A stretch of DNA of 64,000 bases from Yoonia sp. GPGPB17 (GCF_037892195.1 NZ_JATACI010000002.1:992001-1056000); one strand, 5' to 3'; counted from the stretch's first letter, positions 20,275 through 29,861 are shown. Made by a program: numbers and translations. Notes: generated from the letters alone by a model not told the origin.

Positions 20275-21383
20275 GACCTGCGCAGGGCGTCTTCAAGAAC
20301 GCCCAGAACCGCCTCGCGCGATACATCGGACGTGATGAAAGCGTCGCCAATCCCCCGTGCCAGAATGAACCGCAGCTTGCCATCCAGCACCTTTTTATCC
20401 TGCCCCATCAGATCAAGCAGACCTGTGGCATCTGGCAAATCGCCCGGAATATCGCGGATGTCGACCTTCATGCCCATATCGCGCAGATGCGCGCGCACGC
20501 GGCTTGGGTCTTCCTGACTGCAGAGCCCCAAACGGGCCGAAAGTTCAAACGCCAATGCACATCCGATCGCGACACCTTCACCATGCAACAAGCGATCCGA
20601 ATAGCCGGTGGCAGCTTCTAGGGCATGGCAAAAGGTATGACCAAGGTTCAAAAGCGCCCTATCCCCTTGCTCGGTCTCATCGCGCTGCACAATGTTGGCT
20701 TTCATCTGACAAGACCGGGTCACGGCACGCACCCGCGCATCCATATCACCTGCGGCCAATTTAGGCCCCTCGACCTCTAACCAGTCAAAAAACGCCGCAT
20801 CACCCAACAAGCCGTATTTCACCACCTCGCCGTAACCTGCGAGGAAATCACGCGGCGTGAGCGTGCCCAGCAATGCCGTATCCGCCAGAACAAGGCTGGG
20901 CTGATGAAACGCGCCAATCAGGTTCTTACCGCTTGGCGAGTTGATCCCGGTCTTGCCCCCGACAGAGCTATCGACTTGCGCCAGAAGCGACGTTGGAATT
21001 TGCACGAACCGCACGCCGCGACGCAGGATTGCGGCGGCAAAACCCGCCAGATCGCCGATCACGCCGCCACCAAAAGCAACAACGATGTCGCCACGTTCGA
21101 CTTTCTGGGCCAGCAACCATTCCACTGAACGCTCTAATTGCGCCCAACACTTTGTCGCCTCACCTGCAGGCAAAGCCAAAGCCTCTGACGTCAAACCGGC
21201 ATCTGATAAAACCGATTGCAACTGCGCCAGATGCAAGCCCGCCACGTTTTCATCCGTCAGAATGCAAATATGCTTCCGCCCGCCCATGGCCGCTATTTGA
21301 TGGCCTGCCTGATGTGAAACCTCTGGGCCAATCAAAATATCATAGGCGCGGCCCGGCAGATCGACATGGACAGTAGCGGTCAT
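20271..21383 (-). CDS. aroB: 3-dehydroquinate synthase
   Basis: Second enzyme of the shikimate pathway, turning DAHP into 3-dehydroquinate with NAD and a divalent metal. The 370-residue product has the NAD-binding GGGVIGDLAGFAA and IPTSLLAQVDSSVGGKTGIN signatures and the metal-ligand motif NLGHTFCHALEA. It starts at 21383, immediately after the aroK stop with no gap, so aroK and aroB form a coupled pair. Confidence 0.96.
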   Translation of the reverse strand: MTATVHVDLPGRAYDILIGPEVSHQAGHQIAAMGGRKHICILTDENVAGLHLAQLQSVLSDAGLTSEALALPAGEATKCWAQLERSVEWLLAQKVERGDIVVAFGGGVIGDLAGFAAAILRRGVRFVQIPTSLLAQVDSSVGGKTGINSPSGKNLIGAFHQPSLVLADTALLGTLTPRDFLAGYGEVVKYGLLGDAAFFDWLEVEGPKLAAGDMDARVRAVTRSCQMKANIVQRDETEQGDRALLNLGHTFCHALEAATGYSDRLLHGEGVAIGCALAFELSARLGLCSQEDPSRVRAHLRDMGMKVDIRDIPGDLPDATGLLDLMGQDKKVLDGKLRFILARGIGDAFITSDVSREAVLGVLEDALRRS

Positions 21384-21941
21384 CTATTTGGTCTCCAGAA
21401 CATCAGGGCGGCGTGTGAGCATGTCGCGCACAGAAATCATGGTTTGCTCGATGCTGGCGTGCTTTTCAACGGTGATTTTCAATCCTGCGAGGCTGTAGAT
21501 TGGCGTGCGCTCGTTGTAAATTGCAACCAGGGTGGCTTGGGGGTCAGCGGTGCGCAGCAACGGGCGCGTATCCTTGTGGCGCACACGCTCCCACAAGATA
21601 TCAAGGTCTGCGTCCAACCAAACAGCGACACCCATTTGTGCGATGGCCTCTCTGTTTGCCTGGGCGAGAAACGCGCCGCCGCCGGTCGAGACAATGCCCG
21701 GCGGGCCAGACAATAGCCTGCGCAATACTTCTGCCTCGCGTTTGCGAAAGAACGCCTCACCGTCACGCTCGAATATTTCGGCAATGGTCGCTGCTGCAGC
21801 CTCTTCGATCGCCGCATCACTATCCACAAACGGTACGTCTAAAGCCGCCGCAAGCGCCCGCCCGATGGCTGTCTTGCCCGATCCCATCATACCAACCAGC
21901 ACGACTGTCCGTTTGAGCTGATATTGCTGCGCTGCGGCCAT
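21384..21941 (-). CDS. aroK: Shikimate kinase
   Basis: Phosphorylates shikimate with ATP. I start it at the ATG at 21941 (MAAAQQYQLKRTVVLVG), giving 185 residues; a longer frame to 22061 adds a basic segment atypical of the family. The Walker A motif is GMMGSGKTAIG, followed by FVDSDAAIEEAAAATIAEIF with the shikimate-binding Asp, and STGGGAF with the Gly-rich substrate loop. It directly precedes aroB. Divergent genes begin about 150 bases away, so the aroKB promoter lies in 21942-22093. Confidence 0.94.
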   Translation of the reverse strand: MAAAQQYQLKRTVVLVGMMGSGKTAIGRALAAALDVPFVDSDAAIEEAAAATIAEIFERDGEAFFRKREAEVLRRLLSGPPGIVSTGGGAFLAQANREAIAQMGVAVWLDADLDILWERVRHKDTRPLLRTADPQATLVAIYNERTPIYSLAGLKITVEKHASIEQTMISVRDMLTRRPDVLETK

Positions 21942-22093
21942 GCAAAAACTGCCTTTCTTCTCGGCTAACCAGCGCCGAACGCGAAAATTAATGAATGAAT
22001 GCCGTGATCTTGCACGAAAGGCCATATATAATCCCTTCAACAAGTGGGCATTAACCCACATATTGAGGCAGAATTAGAAGATTGGGGCAGGCC

Positions 22094-22246
22094 ATGTGGC
22101 GGTTCATCAAAGCGTTATTGTTTTTGATCATACTCGCGGGGATAGGTTTAGTGGCCTACGCCTATGTCGGACCATTGTTTTTTCCCGGCGACTTCGCCGC
22201 CCCCTCAGAAGAGGTAACGCGCCCTGTTACGTTGGAAACAAACTAA
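22094..22246 (+). CDS. Small single-span membrane protein (50 residues)
   Basis: ATG at 22094 to TAA at 22246 encodes MWRFIKALLFLIILAG followed by a Tyr/Pro-rich segment and a short acidic tail. Residues 4-22 form one membrane helix or an uncleaved signal anchor. An AG-rich stretch (GGGGCAGG) precedes the start. It overlaps the upstream coding potential of the next gene, which suggests coupling. Function is unknown; conservation should decide whether it is real. Confidence 0.55.
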   Translation: MWRFIKALLFLIILAGIGLVAYAYVGPLFFPGDFAAPSEEVTRPVTLETN

Positions 22247-22280
22247 GGCACTTGGGGCCGCAATTTGCCTGACGGGCACA

Positions 22281-23765
22281 TTGGTGTCAGCGCAGGATAC
22301 CCCCCAGGGTGAACCTTTATCGGCAATTGATTGGCTGTCACGTAGCGTGGAAACCGCGCCTCTGTTTGAGCCGCCTGCCGTTGGCGACGCCACGACGCCT
22401 GATGTGACTGTCACACCACTGGACCGCCCCTCAAAGGATCCCATTGGCTTGCTCCCACCAGAGGTGACTGGCCTGCCGCGCGATATCTGGTCGGCTAGCC
22501 AAGAGGCTGTGCTGGTCGATTTGGTGCGTGCCGAGCGCGTTGACACGCTGCCTGCTTTGCAAGAGTTCCTCAAAGTCCTGATGCTGGCAGAGGCCGATCC
22601 ACCATCGGACGCCGATGGCGAAGGCGCCTTGTTTCTGGCGCGCGTGGACAAGTTATTGGACCTTGGCGCATTGGAACCCGCGCAGTCGCTCATCGAACAA
22701 GCGGATCCCAACACAGGCCCCCTCTTTCGCCGTTGGTTTGATGTGGCACTTCTGACAGGCACCGAAGACAACGCCTGCACCGCGATGCGCGATACACCCT
22801 CTATTGCCCCGACGTTCTCTGCCCGCATCTTTTGTCTTGCCCGCAATGGCGATTGGTCGGCGGCTGCCCTGTCCTTGAACACGCACCGTGTTCTTGGCGA
22901 TATCACCCCGCAGGAAGAGGCGCTTTTGTCGCGCTTTCTTGATCCCGAGCTTTATGAGGGCGAACCCGCACTCACGCCCCCTGCCCGCGTCAGCCCCCTG
23001 ACGTTCCGTATGCATGCGGCCATTGGTGAGCCATTGATCACCGCCAATCTGCCCTTGGCCTTTTCCCATGCCGATCTCCAGTCAACCGCGGCCTGGAAGT
23101 CACAGCTTGAGGCAACAGAACGCCTCGCCCGCCATGGCGCGGTGTCCGAAAATGTCCTTCTGCGCAACTACACCGCCCGCACCCCGGCTGCATCAGGAGG
23201 CATCTGGGACCGGGCCGCAGCGATCCAGCACTTTGATGTCGCCCTAACTGCCGGTGATCCAGTTGAGGTTGCCCGTACATTGCCAAGCGCATGGGTCGCC
23301 ATGCGGCAGGCCCGTGCCGAAATCCAGTTTGCCAAGCTTTATGGCGCGGCGCTTCAAGAACTCCCGCTGGCAGGCGAAGCTGCGGTCATAGCTTTTGAAG
23401 TCGGCCTGCTGTCCCCTGACTACGAGGCCGTTGCCATAGCCGCAGCAGCTGCAGACGCGGGGTTCGATCCATTTCTGATCGGGATCGCGCGCGGCACACC
23501 GCAGAACCTGCCCGCCAGTTCAAGACGCACCCAAGCGATCCAAGACGCTTTTGATAGCGCGCCGCCGCCACAAGAGCTGCAAAGCAGGGTCGATGATGGC
23601 AAGCTTGGCGAGGCGCTGTTGCGCGCCCTTGCCTTGTTTGAAGCCGGATCAGAAGGCGACCTACGTTCTGTTGCCGACGCATTGAAACTCTTGCGGTCCG
23701 TGGGGCTGGAGGACGTCGCGCGCCGTGCCGCGTTGCAACTGATGATCCTGGACCGGGCGACATGA
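22281..23765 (+). CDS. Hypothetical exported protein upstream of xerD
   Basis: About 494 residues from a TTG at 22281, but the start is uncertain. In-frame codons reach back to a stop at 22215-22217, and the stretch from a CTG at 22224 reads as a signal peptide (ALGAAICLTGTLVSAQD) behind AGAAGAGG, with no ATG or GTG. The real start may therefore be about 22224 or may have been altered. The mature part is mostly alpha-helical with no motif I recognise and ends VARRAALQLMILDRAT. It overlaps the xerD start (ATGA), so the two are co-transcribed. Confidence 0.7.
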   Translation: MVSAQDTPQGEPLSAIDWLSRSVETAPLFEPPAVGDATTPDVTVTPLDRPSKDPIGLLPPEVTGLPRDIWSASQEAVLVDLVRAERVDTLPALQEFLKVLMLAEADPPSDADGEGALFLARVDKLLDLGALEPAQSLIEQADPNTGPLFRRWFDVALLTGTEDNACTAMRDTPSIAPTFSARIFCLARNGDWSAAALSLNTHRVLGDITPQEEALLSRFLDPELYEGEPALTPPARVSPLTFRMHAAIGEPLITANLPLAFSHADLQSTAAWKSQLEATERLARHGAVSENVLLRNYTARTPAASGGIWDRAAAIQHFDVALTAGDPVEVARTLPSAWVAMRQARAEIQFAKLYGAALQELPLAGEAAVIAFEVGLLSPDYEAVAIAAAAADAGFDPFLIGIARGTPQNLPASSRRTQAIQDAFDSAPPPQELQSRVDDGKLGEALLRALALFEAGSEGDLRSVADALKLLRSVGLEDVARRAALQLMILDRAT

Positions 23766-24702
23766 CCCGTAACGATCAACCGATGGCCCGCTGGGTGCAG
23801 GTTTTTCTGGAGGCACAAGCCGCCGAACTGGATGCCGCGACGAATACACAGTTGGCCTATGCGCGCGACTTGCAGACGTTTGCGGCTTGGTTGACGCCCA
23901 AGGGTGGCATTTCAGCACGGCTTCACGCGACGACATCGAAAACTATCTGATTGATTGCGAGGCAGAAGGGCTGGCCAAATCCACCCGCGCGCGCCGTCTG
24001 TCGGCCATCAAGCAAATCTACCGTTTCGCTTTTGAGGAAGGGTGGCGCGATGATAACCCGGCCATCCAGATCAAAGGACCCGGGCGCGCACAACGCCTGC
24101 CAAAGACCTTATCGGTACAAGAGGTTGACCGTTTGCTGGATGCCGCACGCAGCACACCGAAAGAGGCCCTGCGCAATACCTGCCTGATGGAATTGCTGTA
24201 CGCCACCGGCATGCGCGTGACCGAATTGGTCAGCCTGCCGGTCTCTGCCGCGCGCGGCGACCCGCGGATGCTGTTGGTGCGCGGCAAAGGCGATAAGGAG
24301 CGTCTCGTTCCGCTATCCCCGCCCGCCCGCACAGCGCTTGTTGCCTATCTGGCCCACCGCGATGCGACGGAGGACACAGGCCGAAAAGCGGGCAAGCCGA
24401 CATCGAAGTTCCTGTTCCCGTCGCGCGGTAAATCCGGCCATCTGACGCGGCACCGTTTCTTTGGGCTGATCAAAGAGTTTGCCGTCGCCGGTGGCGTCTC
24501 ACCGGCAAAGGTGACGCCACACACCTTGCGTCATGCTTTTGCAACACATTTGCTTGCCGGTGGTGCCGATCTGCGCTCGATCCAGACAATGTTGGGCCAT
24601 GCGGATGTCGCCACGACTGAAATCTACACCCATGTCCTTGATGAACGCCTCAAAGAGCTTGTGCTGGACCACCATCCACTTGCAAAAGCAGCCAAACCTT
24701 GA
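23762..24702 (+). CDS. xerD: Site-specific tyrosine recombinase XerD, frameshifted
   Basis: With XerC it resolves chromosome dimers at dif. The N-terminal part (from ATG 23762) carries the core-binding domain start, and the rest is in another frame. They meet near 23906-23909, where GGCATTTC would read GGCCATTTC if one C were restored, giving KGGHFSTASRDDIENYL and a normal 313-residue protein. The catalytic residues are present: Arg in TGMRVTELVSL, Lys in GKGDKERLV, HTLRHAFATHLL with His and Arg, and LGHADVATTEIYTH with the nucleophilic Tyr. I treat it as functional with a sequence lesion. Confidence 0.9.
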
Positions 24703-24754
24703 AGCTGACGCGCAGACCCTACATAACGCTCATGATTTTGCTCGAAAGCACCTG

Positions 24755-26059
24755 ATGGAAACCGCACCTCTCGACGCCGCATTCTGGGTAACCATGCGGC
24801 GCAATTCTGATCCTCCTTGTCCTCTCGGGCTTCTTTTCCGGCTCTGAAACCGCGCTGACGGCGGCTTCGCGGGGCAAACTGCGCTCAGCGGCAGACAAAG
24901 GATCCAAAGGGGCCGAACAAGCGCTGAAAATCACCGAAGACAACGAACGGCTGATCGGGTCGGTCCTGCTGGGCAACAATGTGGTGAATATCCTTGCCAC
25001 ATCGCTAGCAACCGCTGTGCTGACCAAACTTTTCGGCCAGAACGGCGTCGCGGCCGCCACGCTGATCATGACCTTGCTTGTTTTGATCTTTGCTGAGGTG
25101 CTGCCCAAAACCTTTGCTATCACCTACCCTGAAACCGTCGCTTCGGCTGTGGCGCGGCCCATCGGGATTATCGTGTTTTTGTTTTCGCCTCTGGTCGCCG
25201 CCGTCCGTTATCTGGTCCGCGGTGTTCTGTTTGTCTTTGGCGTGCGCACGGACCCAGACAGCAATATCCTTGCTGTACGCGAGGAAATCGCTGGCGCATT
25301 GTCTTTGGGCCATTCTGAAGGGATCGTCCAGAAAGAGGATCGCGACCGTATTCTTGGTGCGCTTGATCTGAACGAACGCACGGTGGAAGAAATCATGCTT
25401 CACCGCTCGGGGATCGAAATGGTGGATGCCGCCCTGCCCCCACAAGATATTCTGGCGCAAATCCTGCAAAGCCCCCGCACCCGTCTACCGCTTTACCGCG
25501 ATGAACCTGAAAACATCATTGGCGTAATCCACGCGAAAGACCTGCTGCGCGCCATGCACAAGCTGACGGATGGGGGCAAAGACGACCCCCAAGGGCTTGC
25601 GGCCTTCGACGTTATGAAGGTTTCAATGCTTAAGCCTATTTTGTGCCCGAAACCACGACGCTCGACGATCAGATGCGCAACTTCCTCAAGCGCAAGACGC
25701 ATTTTGCGCTTGTGGTCGATGAATATGGCGCCTTGCAAGGGTTGATCACGCTGGAAGATATACTCGAAGAAATCGTTGGTGAAATTGCCGATGAATTCGA
25801 TGACCACGAGGAAGATCAGATCGAAGCGACCGAAGACGGGGCCTATATCGTGGACGGTGTCATGACGATCCGCGACCTGAACCGGGCGCATGACTGGAAC
25901 CTGCCGGATGATGAGGCCAATACGGTCGCCGGTCTGGTTATTCATGAAGCGCAGATGATCCCCGTCGAAGGACAGGTATTCTCGTTCCACGGCTTCCGGT
26001 TCGAGGTGATCTCGAAAGATGAAAACCGGATCGCGACGCTGAAGATCAGGAAGCTTTAG
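24755..26059 (+). CDS. CorC/HlyC-type CBS-domain membrane protein, two frameshifts
   Basis: Family proteins have an N-terminal DUF21 membrane domain, a CBS pair and a C-terminal CorC_HlyC domain, and act in divalent cation handling. From ATG 24755 the first frame fails near 24795-24799 (extra base before GCGCAATTCTG). The DUF21 region continues as GFFSGSETALTAASRGKL and ends in the first CBS domain. The frame changes again at 25628-25635 (GCTTAAGC), where GCCGGC would read MPAYFVPETTTLDDQ and join the second CBS (THFALVVDEYGALQGLITLEDILEE) and the C-terminal domain. The repaired product is about 433 residues, the usual length. Confidence 0.85.
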
Positions 26060-26165
26060 CGCGCTCCTACGTGATTTCATTCTTATGGCCCGTTTGCGGA
26101 CTTTGCTGCCGTCGGTTCCTTCCCAAGCAATCACGGCTGTCAACCCAAAGCTTTCTTAGGTTTCG

Positions 26166-27056
26166 TTACTCAGGCTCTTGATTTTTATCAATAGCAACAA
26201 GCCAACGCACAAAAGACATGCCTTCCGATATCAGCACAATAGCGAGTTCGTCGGCGGGCTGGCTTGGCTCTTCCGCTCCTTCTTCGTGGCGGTAGTGATG
26301 CGCGGCATCAATCCACCCCATGAATGATTTCAAAATTTGTGCGCTCGACCTCTGCATAGTAGTATGATTTGCGTAGTTTGCTTGTAATAGCCGACCAATC
26401 TTGTCATTCGCGCTTCGCGCGTCCAAACGATGCGCACCAAACATCAGCTTGAAGAGGTTTTCATTTGCGCCAAAGACTGAACGGATAGCTTGAATATAAT
26501 TTGGGGGTGACGTCATGAGCGCAGCATCGACCTCTTCCACACGGGCAAGAGACAGGGCATATCTAGTCTCAGACATTCCAAGGATGGCCGATTGCTTTGT
26601 CGCCGCATAGGCTCCATCGATAACGGGATGAACTCCGCCTTCCTCATCCACCTCATAGGCTATGTTCTCTTCCCGAAATATCCGATTGGCCTGGCCGATA
26701 AAATCGTCTTGTCGACCAACTTCGACCATTCCTTTGAAAGCAACGGTGATTGTGTCTAACACCTTGTGAGCCGGTATTTTCCGCAAAAATTGCACCCAGC
26801 TTGAGTGCATTCTACCATTCACAGCGGTTCTGAACTGAACGCCTATCTCTTCTTCTACCAACGCGTGAATTCTGGAGGGATTAGGCACATAATTGCTTGC
26901 GCTGCGCGCATAGTTCCCTAGCCGTTTTCGAGGCTGATATTTGTCCTTACCAATCAGCTTCGCCAAGCGATAACGCATAGTATCGCTATCGTTCACAGGG
27001 TCGCTTCGCGATAGGTAAGTTAGGCTAAAGCGCTGCCCTGTTGGTCTATCGTTCAT
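26166..27056 (-). CDS. Putative abortive-infection (AbiJ/HEPN-like) protein
   Basis: The 296-residue product is an accessory gene between housekeeping neighbours. The N-terminal 45 residues (RFSLTYLSR, then TMRYRLAKLIG) resemble the small N-terminal domain of AbiJ-type proteins. The C-terminal half resembles their HEPN-like domain: SPPNYIQAIRSVFGANENLFKLMFG, a central helix, then AAHHYRHEEGAEEPSQPADEL with an RH motif where related proteins have R-H-G, then SFVRWL. HEPN domains of this kind are often RNases in phage defence or toxin systems. No antitoxin partner is seen. Base composition looks more AT-rich than its neighbours, suggesting transfer. The family call is tentative. Confidence 0.5.
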   Translation of the reverse strand: MNDRPTGQRFSLTYLSRSDPVNDSDTMRYRLAKLIGKDKYQPRKRLGNYARSASNYVPNPSRIHALVEEEIGVQFRTAVNGRMHSSWVQFLRKIPAHKVLDTITVAFKGMVEVGRQDDFIGQANRIFREENIAYEVDEEGGVHPVIDGAYAATKQSAILGMSETRYALSLARVEEVDAALMTSPPNYIQAIRSVFGANENLFKLMFGAHRLDARSANDKIGRLLQANYANHTTMQRSSAQILKSFMGWIDAAHHYRHEEGAEEPSQPADELAIVLISEGMSFVRWLVAIDKNQEPE

Positions 27057-27219
27057 ATAACTCTTTTACTCTAAGTTGTGTTGCTGGTGTCAATAGGCGC
27101 AGGCTTTTTGTCAAGTCCGCAATATGCGCTTTGCCGCCTTGCCTAGAACCTGACGCATCCGTCCCTTTGGGCTCAAACCAGACCTTCGCTACGTCAACTG
27201 TATCGCTGAAATGCCCCCC

Positions 27220-28757
27220 TTACCGCCCTTTAAACAAACTCCCCAAGATGCCGCGCACCAGGCGGCGCCCCGTTGTCCCCTTCAATTCCTTGACCACGAC
27301 CGATGCCAATGCGCCACCAAAACCGTTGCCAGAGGACGTGCGCGACCGGGTTGATCGGCCAGAGCTGCGGCCGCCTTCAAAGCGCCGCGCCGCTTTGAAC
27401 TCACGCTCTTTCTCTTCCAGACGTTCTTCGTCGGCCTCTGCCTCTTCCGCGGCTTTGGCCGCAGCCTCAGCCCGCTTGCTCAACATCTCGAAGGCGCTGT
27501 CGCGGTCCATTGTTTGGTCGTATTTACCTGCCATGTCAGAGGCGCTCATGATCGCCTTGCGTGTCGGTCCGTCAATCGGGCCAAGCTGTGATGAGGGTGG
27601 CCGGACCAATGTGCGTTCAACGATCTGCGGGATGCCCTTGCGATCGAGGAAGGACGTCACAGCCTCGCCCGTGCCAACCTCCTGGATCGCCTCGGAGGTA
27701 TCGAATGCCGGATTGTCGCGGTAGGTCTCAGCCGCCGTTTTCAGTTCTTTGCGGTCCTTGGCTGTAAAGGCGCGCAGCGCATGTTGCACCCGGTTGCCCA
27801 ATTGCCCCAGCACATCGTCAGGAATATCGCCGGGGTTCTGTGTGACGAAGTAGACGCCTACGCCTTTGGATCGGATCAGGCGCGCAACCTGTTCGACCTT
27901 GTCGACCAGCGCTTTGGGCGCATCGTCGAAAAGCAAGTGCGCCTCATCGAAGAAAAACACCAGTTTCGGCTTGTCCGGGTTCCCGACCTCAGGCAGCTCT
28001 TCGAACAGCTCTGACAGCAACCACAACAGGAATGTCGCATAAAGGCGCGGACTGCCCATCAACTGATCCGCGGCGAGAATGTTAACCTCACCCCGCCCAT
28101 CGCGGGTGCGCATCATGTCGGCAAGATCAAGGGCCGGTTCACCAAAGAGCGCGGTGCCGCCCTGGTTTTCGAGCACAAGTAACTGCCGTTGGATCGCCCC
28201 GATAGACGAAGAAGCCACATTGCCATAGCGCAAGGACAGCGCCTTGGCGTTCTGCCCGACCCAAACCAACAAGGCTTGCAGATCTTTGAGGTCCAGCAGA
28301 GGCAGACCCTCTTCATCGGCGACGCGGAAGGCCACGTTCAGCACACCTTCCTGCACATCCGTCAGATCCATCAGCCGCGATAGCAAAAGCGGCCCCATCT
28401 CGGCCACGGTGGCCCGGATCGGATGGCCTTTTTCGCCAAAGAGATCCCAAAAGGTGACAGGAAAACTGTCATACTGCAGATCAAGACCGATAGTTTCAGC
28501 GCGCGACACGAACGGTTCATGCAATTTGAAATCGGCCGAGCCGCTGACCGCAAGCCCCGACAGATCGCCCTTCACATCAGAGAGAAAACCGGCACGCCCG
28601 CGGCAGAAAATCCTTCCGCCATGATCTGCAGTGTCACCGTTTTTCCGGTGCCCGTCGCCCCGGCGATCAGCCCGTGGCGGTTGGCCTTGTCCAGCAATAG
28701 ATTCTGTGGCGCGCCATAGCCTTCGCCACCGCCGCCAATAAAGATGTTCTCTGACAT
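27220..28757 (-). CDS. HerA-like ATPase (DUF853), frameshifted at a homopolymer
   Basis: DUF853 proteins are cytoplasmic FtsK/HerA-superfamily ATPases of unclear role. The N-terminus (ATG 28757, [19 protein letters not shown]) contains the Walker [10 protein letters not shown] at about residues 32-40. The frame is lost at 28585-28588, a run of four T on the coding strand; five would read [13 protein letters not shown] and give about 512 residues. The rest has the family motifs [11 protein letters not shown], Walker [24 protein letters not shown] and a charged C-terminal coiled coil (about residues 430-480). It lies next to the AbiJ-like gene, but this family is common in the chromosomal core of relatives. 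Confidence 0.85.
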
Positions 28758-28830
28758 GAAACCGTCCCCTGCGTATATTTTTCAAGCAAAATACATTGTT
28801 AACCAATTCATGCCACAATAAAGCACGCCC

Positions 28831-28904
28831 TTTTGCGGTCTTGGCCGTCGAATGGCATACGACCTCCCTGTTAGACTTGCCGTGCCTTATGGCACGGTTT
28901 TTTT
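28831..28904 (+). ncRNA. Candidate intergenic small RNA with CCUCC motif
   Basis: The intergenic region between two divergent genes holds a strong plus-strand terminator (28880-28904) with no gene upstream to terminate. A weak promoter, TTGTTA (28796-28801) and TAAAGC (28819-28824) with 17-base spacing, would start a transcript near 28831, giving about 75 nucleotides. It contains a short GTCG/CGAC hairpin, then single-stranded ACCTCCCTG, complementary to Shine-Dalgarno sites, then the terminator. CCUCC-bearing small RNAs with this layout are known in Rhodobacter. Existence is inferred; no expression data are available here. Confidence 0.45.
28880..28904 (+). terminator. Orphan rho-independent terminator, plus strand
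   Basis: CCGTGCC and GGCACGG form a perfect seven-base-pair stem with a TTAT loop, followed by seven T. The reverse strand lacks a T run after the stem, so it works only for plus-strand transcription. The gene to the left is on the minus strand, so no annotated gene reads into it. Confidence 0.85.
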
Positions 28905-28938
28905 CATCTTTGGACAGCGACACTAATCACCGAGTTGT

Positions 28939-28969
28939 CATAGATTTGCTGTTGACGCATAGATTTGCT
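28939..28969 (+). promoter_or_regulatory. Tandem direct repeat overlapping a putative promoter
   Basis: CATAGATTTGCT occurs twice exactly (28939-28950 and 28958-28969), 19 bases apart start to start, close to two DNA turns. TTGACG at 28952-28957 lies between them and TAGCTT at 28975-28980 is a weak -10 box at 17-base spacing. This looks like a promoter with a tandem regulator site, driving the leader and the ialB-like gene at 29163. The rest of the gap 28758-29162 holds the small RNA candidate and a possible leader peptide. Confidence 0.4.
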
Positions 28970-29017
28970 TTGCGTAGCTTCCTCCGCAATTAGTCGGCCA
29001 AGTCCGGCAGGGAGAAC

Positions 29018-29074
29018 ATGGAGCAGGGTCCTTTTGGGGGCCCTTCTTCGTTTTTAGGCCCCGCGAAAACGTGA
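29018..29074 (+). CDS. Possible 18-residue leader peptide before ialB-like gene
   Basis: ATG at 29018 behind AGGGAG opens MEQGPFGGPSSFLGPAKT and stops at 29072-29074. Its first codons form a hairpin (AGGGTCC with GGGCCCT) followed by a T-rich stretch. It may be an attenuator or chance. There is no comparative evidence in the window, so confidence is low. Confidence 0.22.
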   Translation: MEQGPFGGPSSFLGPAKT

Positions 29075-29162
29075 GCGAAAGACAGCGCAACAGCTTGTTT
29101 TTGGCGCTGACACCCCGGCATGTGCATGTTAAGCCCACGGGAAATCAATAAGGACAAGACCA

Positions 29163-29762
29163 ATGCGCAGTATCCTCAAAACTCTCTTTGTTGTCGCCAT
29201 GTTGGGTCAGACAAGCTTGGTCGCCGCACAGGAAGCAGGGGACGATACCCCGGCCCCGGCACTTGATGATCTGGCCCTTGGTCAGCCTGTCGGCCCGCAA
29301 GTCGGCGAACCCTATGTACGCGAAGAATTCGGGGATTGGGCCCTGCGCTGCATAAAGACCGAAGAGGGCGCGCCTGATCCCTGCAACCTGTATCAGCTTC
29401 TGAGCAATGATGACGGCGTCGCTGTGGCAGAGTTCAACGTCTTCCCTTTGCCCGAAGGACAACAGGCCGCCGCCGCTGGCGCCACCGTTGTCGTGCCGCT
29501 TGAAACGCTTTTGACACAACAGTTGACGATTGCTGTAGATGGACAAAACGCCCGTCGGTATCCGTTTACGTTCTGTAATCGTGCCGGGTGCGTGGCACGT
29601 CTGGGTTTCACCAAGAACGAAGTGGACGAGATGAAGCGCGGAAACGTCGCCACGATCCGTCTGGTACCTGCTGCAGCGCCGACCGAAGAGGTGGTGCTGG
29701 AGGTATCGCTAAGCGGGTTTACTGCTGGGTTCACAGCGACAGATGTCTCGCCAGAGGAGTAA
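29163..29762 (+). CDS. Invasion-associated locus B (IalB) family protein
   Basis: The 199-residue exported protein has a signal peptide ending near LVAAQEA at about residue 25 and the IalB pattern: FGDWALRCIKTEEG, a Cys pair in RCIK and PDPCNLYQLL, and PFTFCNRAGCVARLGFT with two further Cys. Four cysteines suggest two disulfides in the periplasm. The family was named in Bartonella, but most members are in free-living alphaproteobacteria and their role is unknown. An AAGGAC site lies just upstream of the start. No neighbour suggests a pathway. Confidence 0.85.
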   Translation: MRSILKTLFVVAMLGQTSLVAAQEAGDDTPAPALDDLALGQPVGPQVGEPYVREEFGDWALRCIKTEEGAPDPCNLYQLLSNDDGVAVAEFNVFPLPEGQQAAAAGATVVVPLETLLTQQLTIAVDGQNARRYPFTFCNRAGCVARLGFTKNEVDEMKRGNVATIRLVPAAAPTEEVVLEVSLSGFTAGFTATDVSPEE

Positions 29763-29861
29763 AGCCATCGTAGGTGCTTGTGTCGTCTAACAGCAAAAGT
29801 TTGTCATGAAATTTCCTCAATCCTTGGCTACTGTATGTGAAGGTCAAAGGTAGCATCTAGC

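Noticed and set aside
28990..29060. Possible signal recognition particle RNA
   Set aside because: GGCCAAGTCCGGCAGGGAG resembles the 4.5S RNA loop region, but the tetraloop and the AGCA internal loop do not match and the flanks do not pair in the right way.
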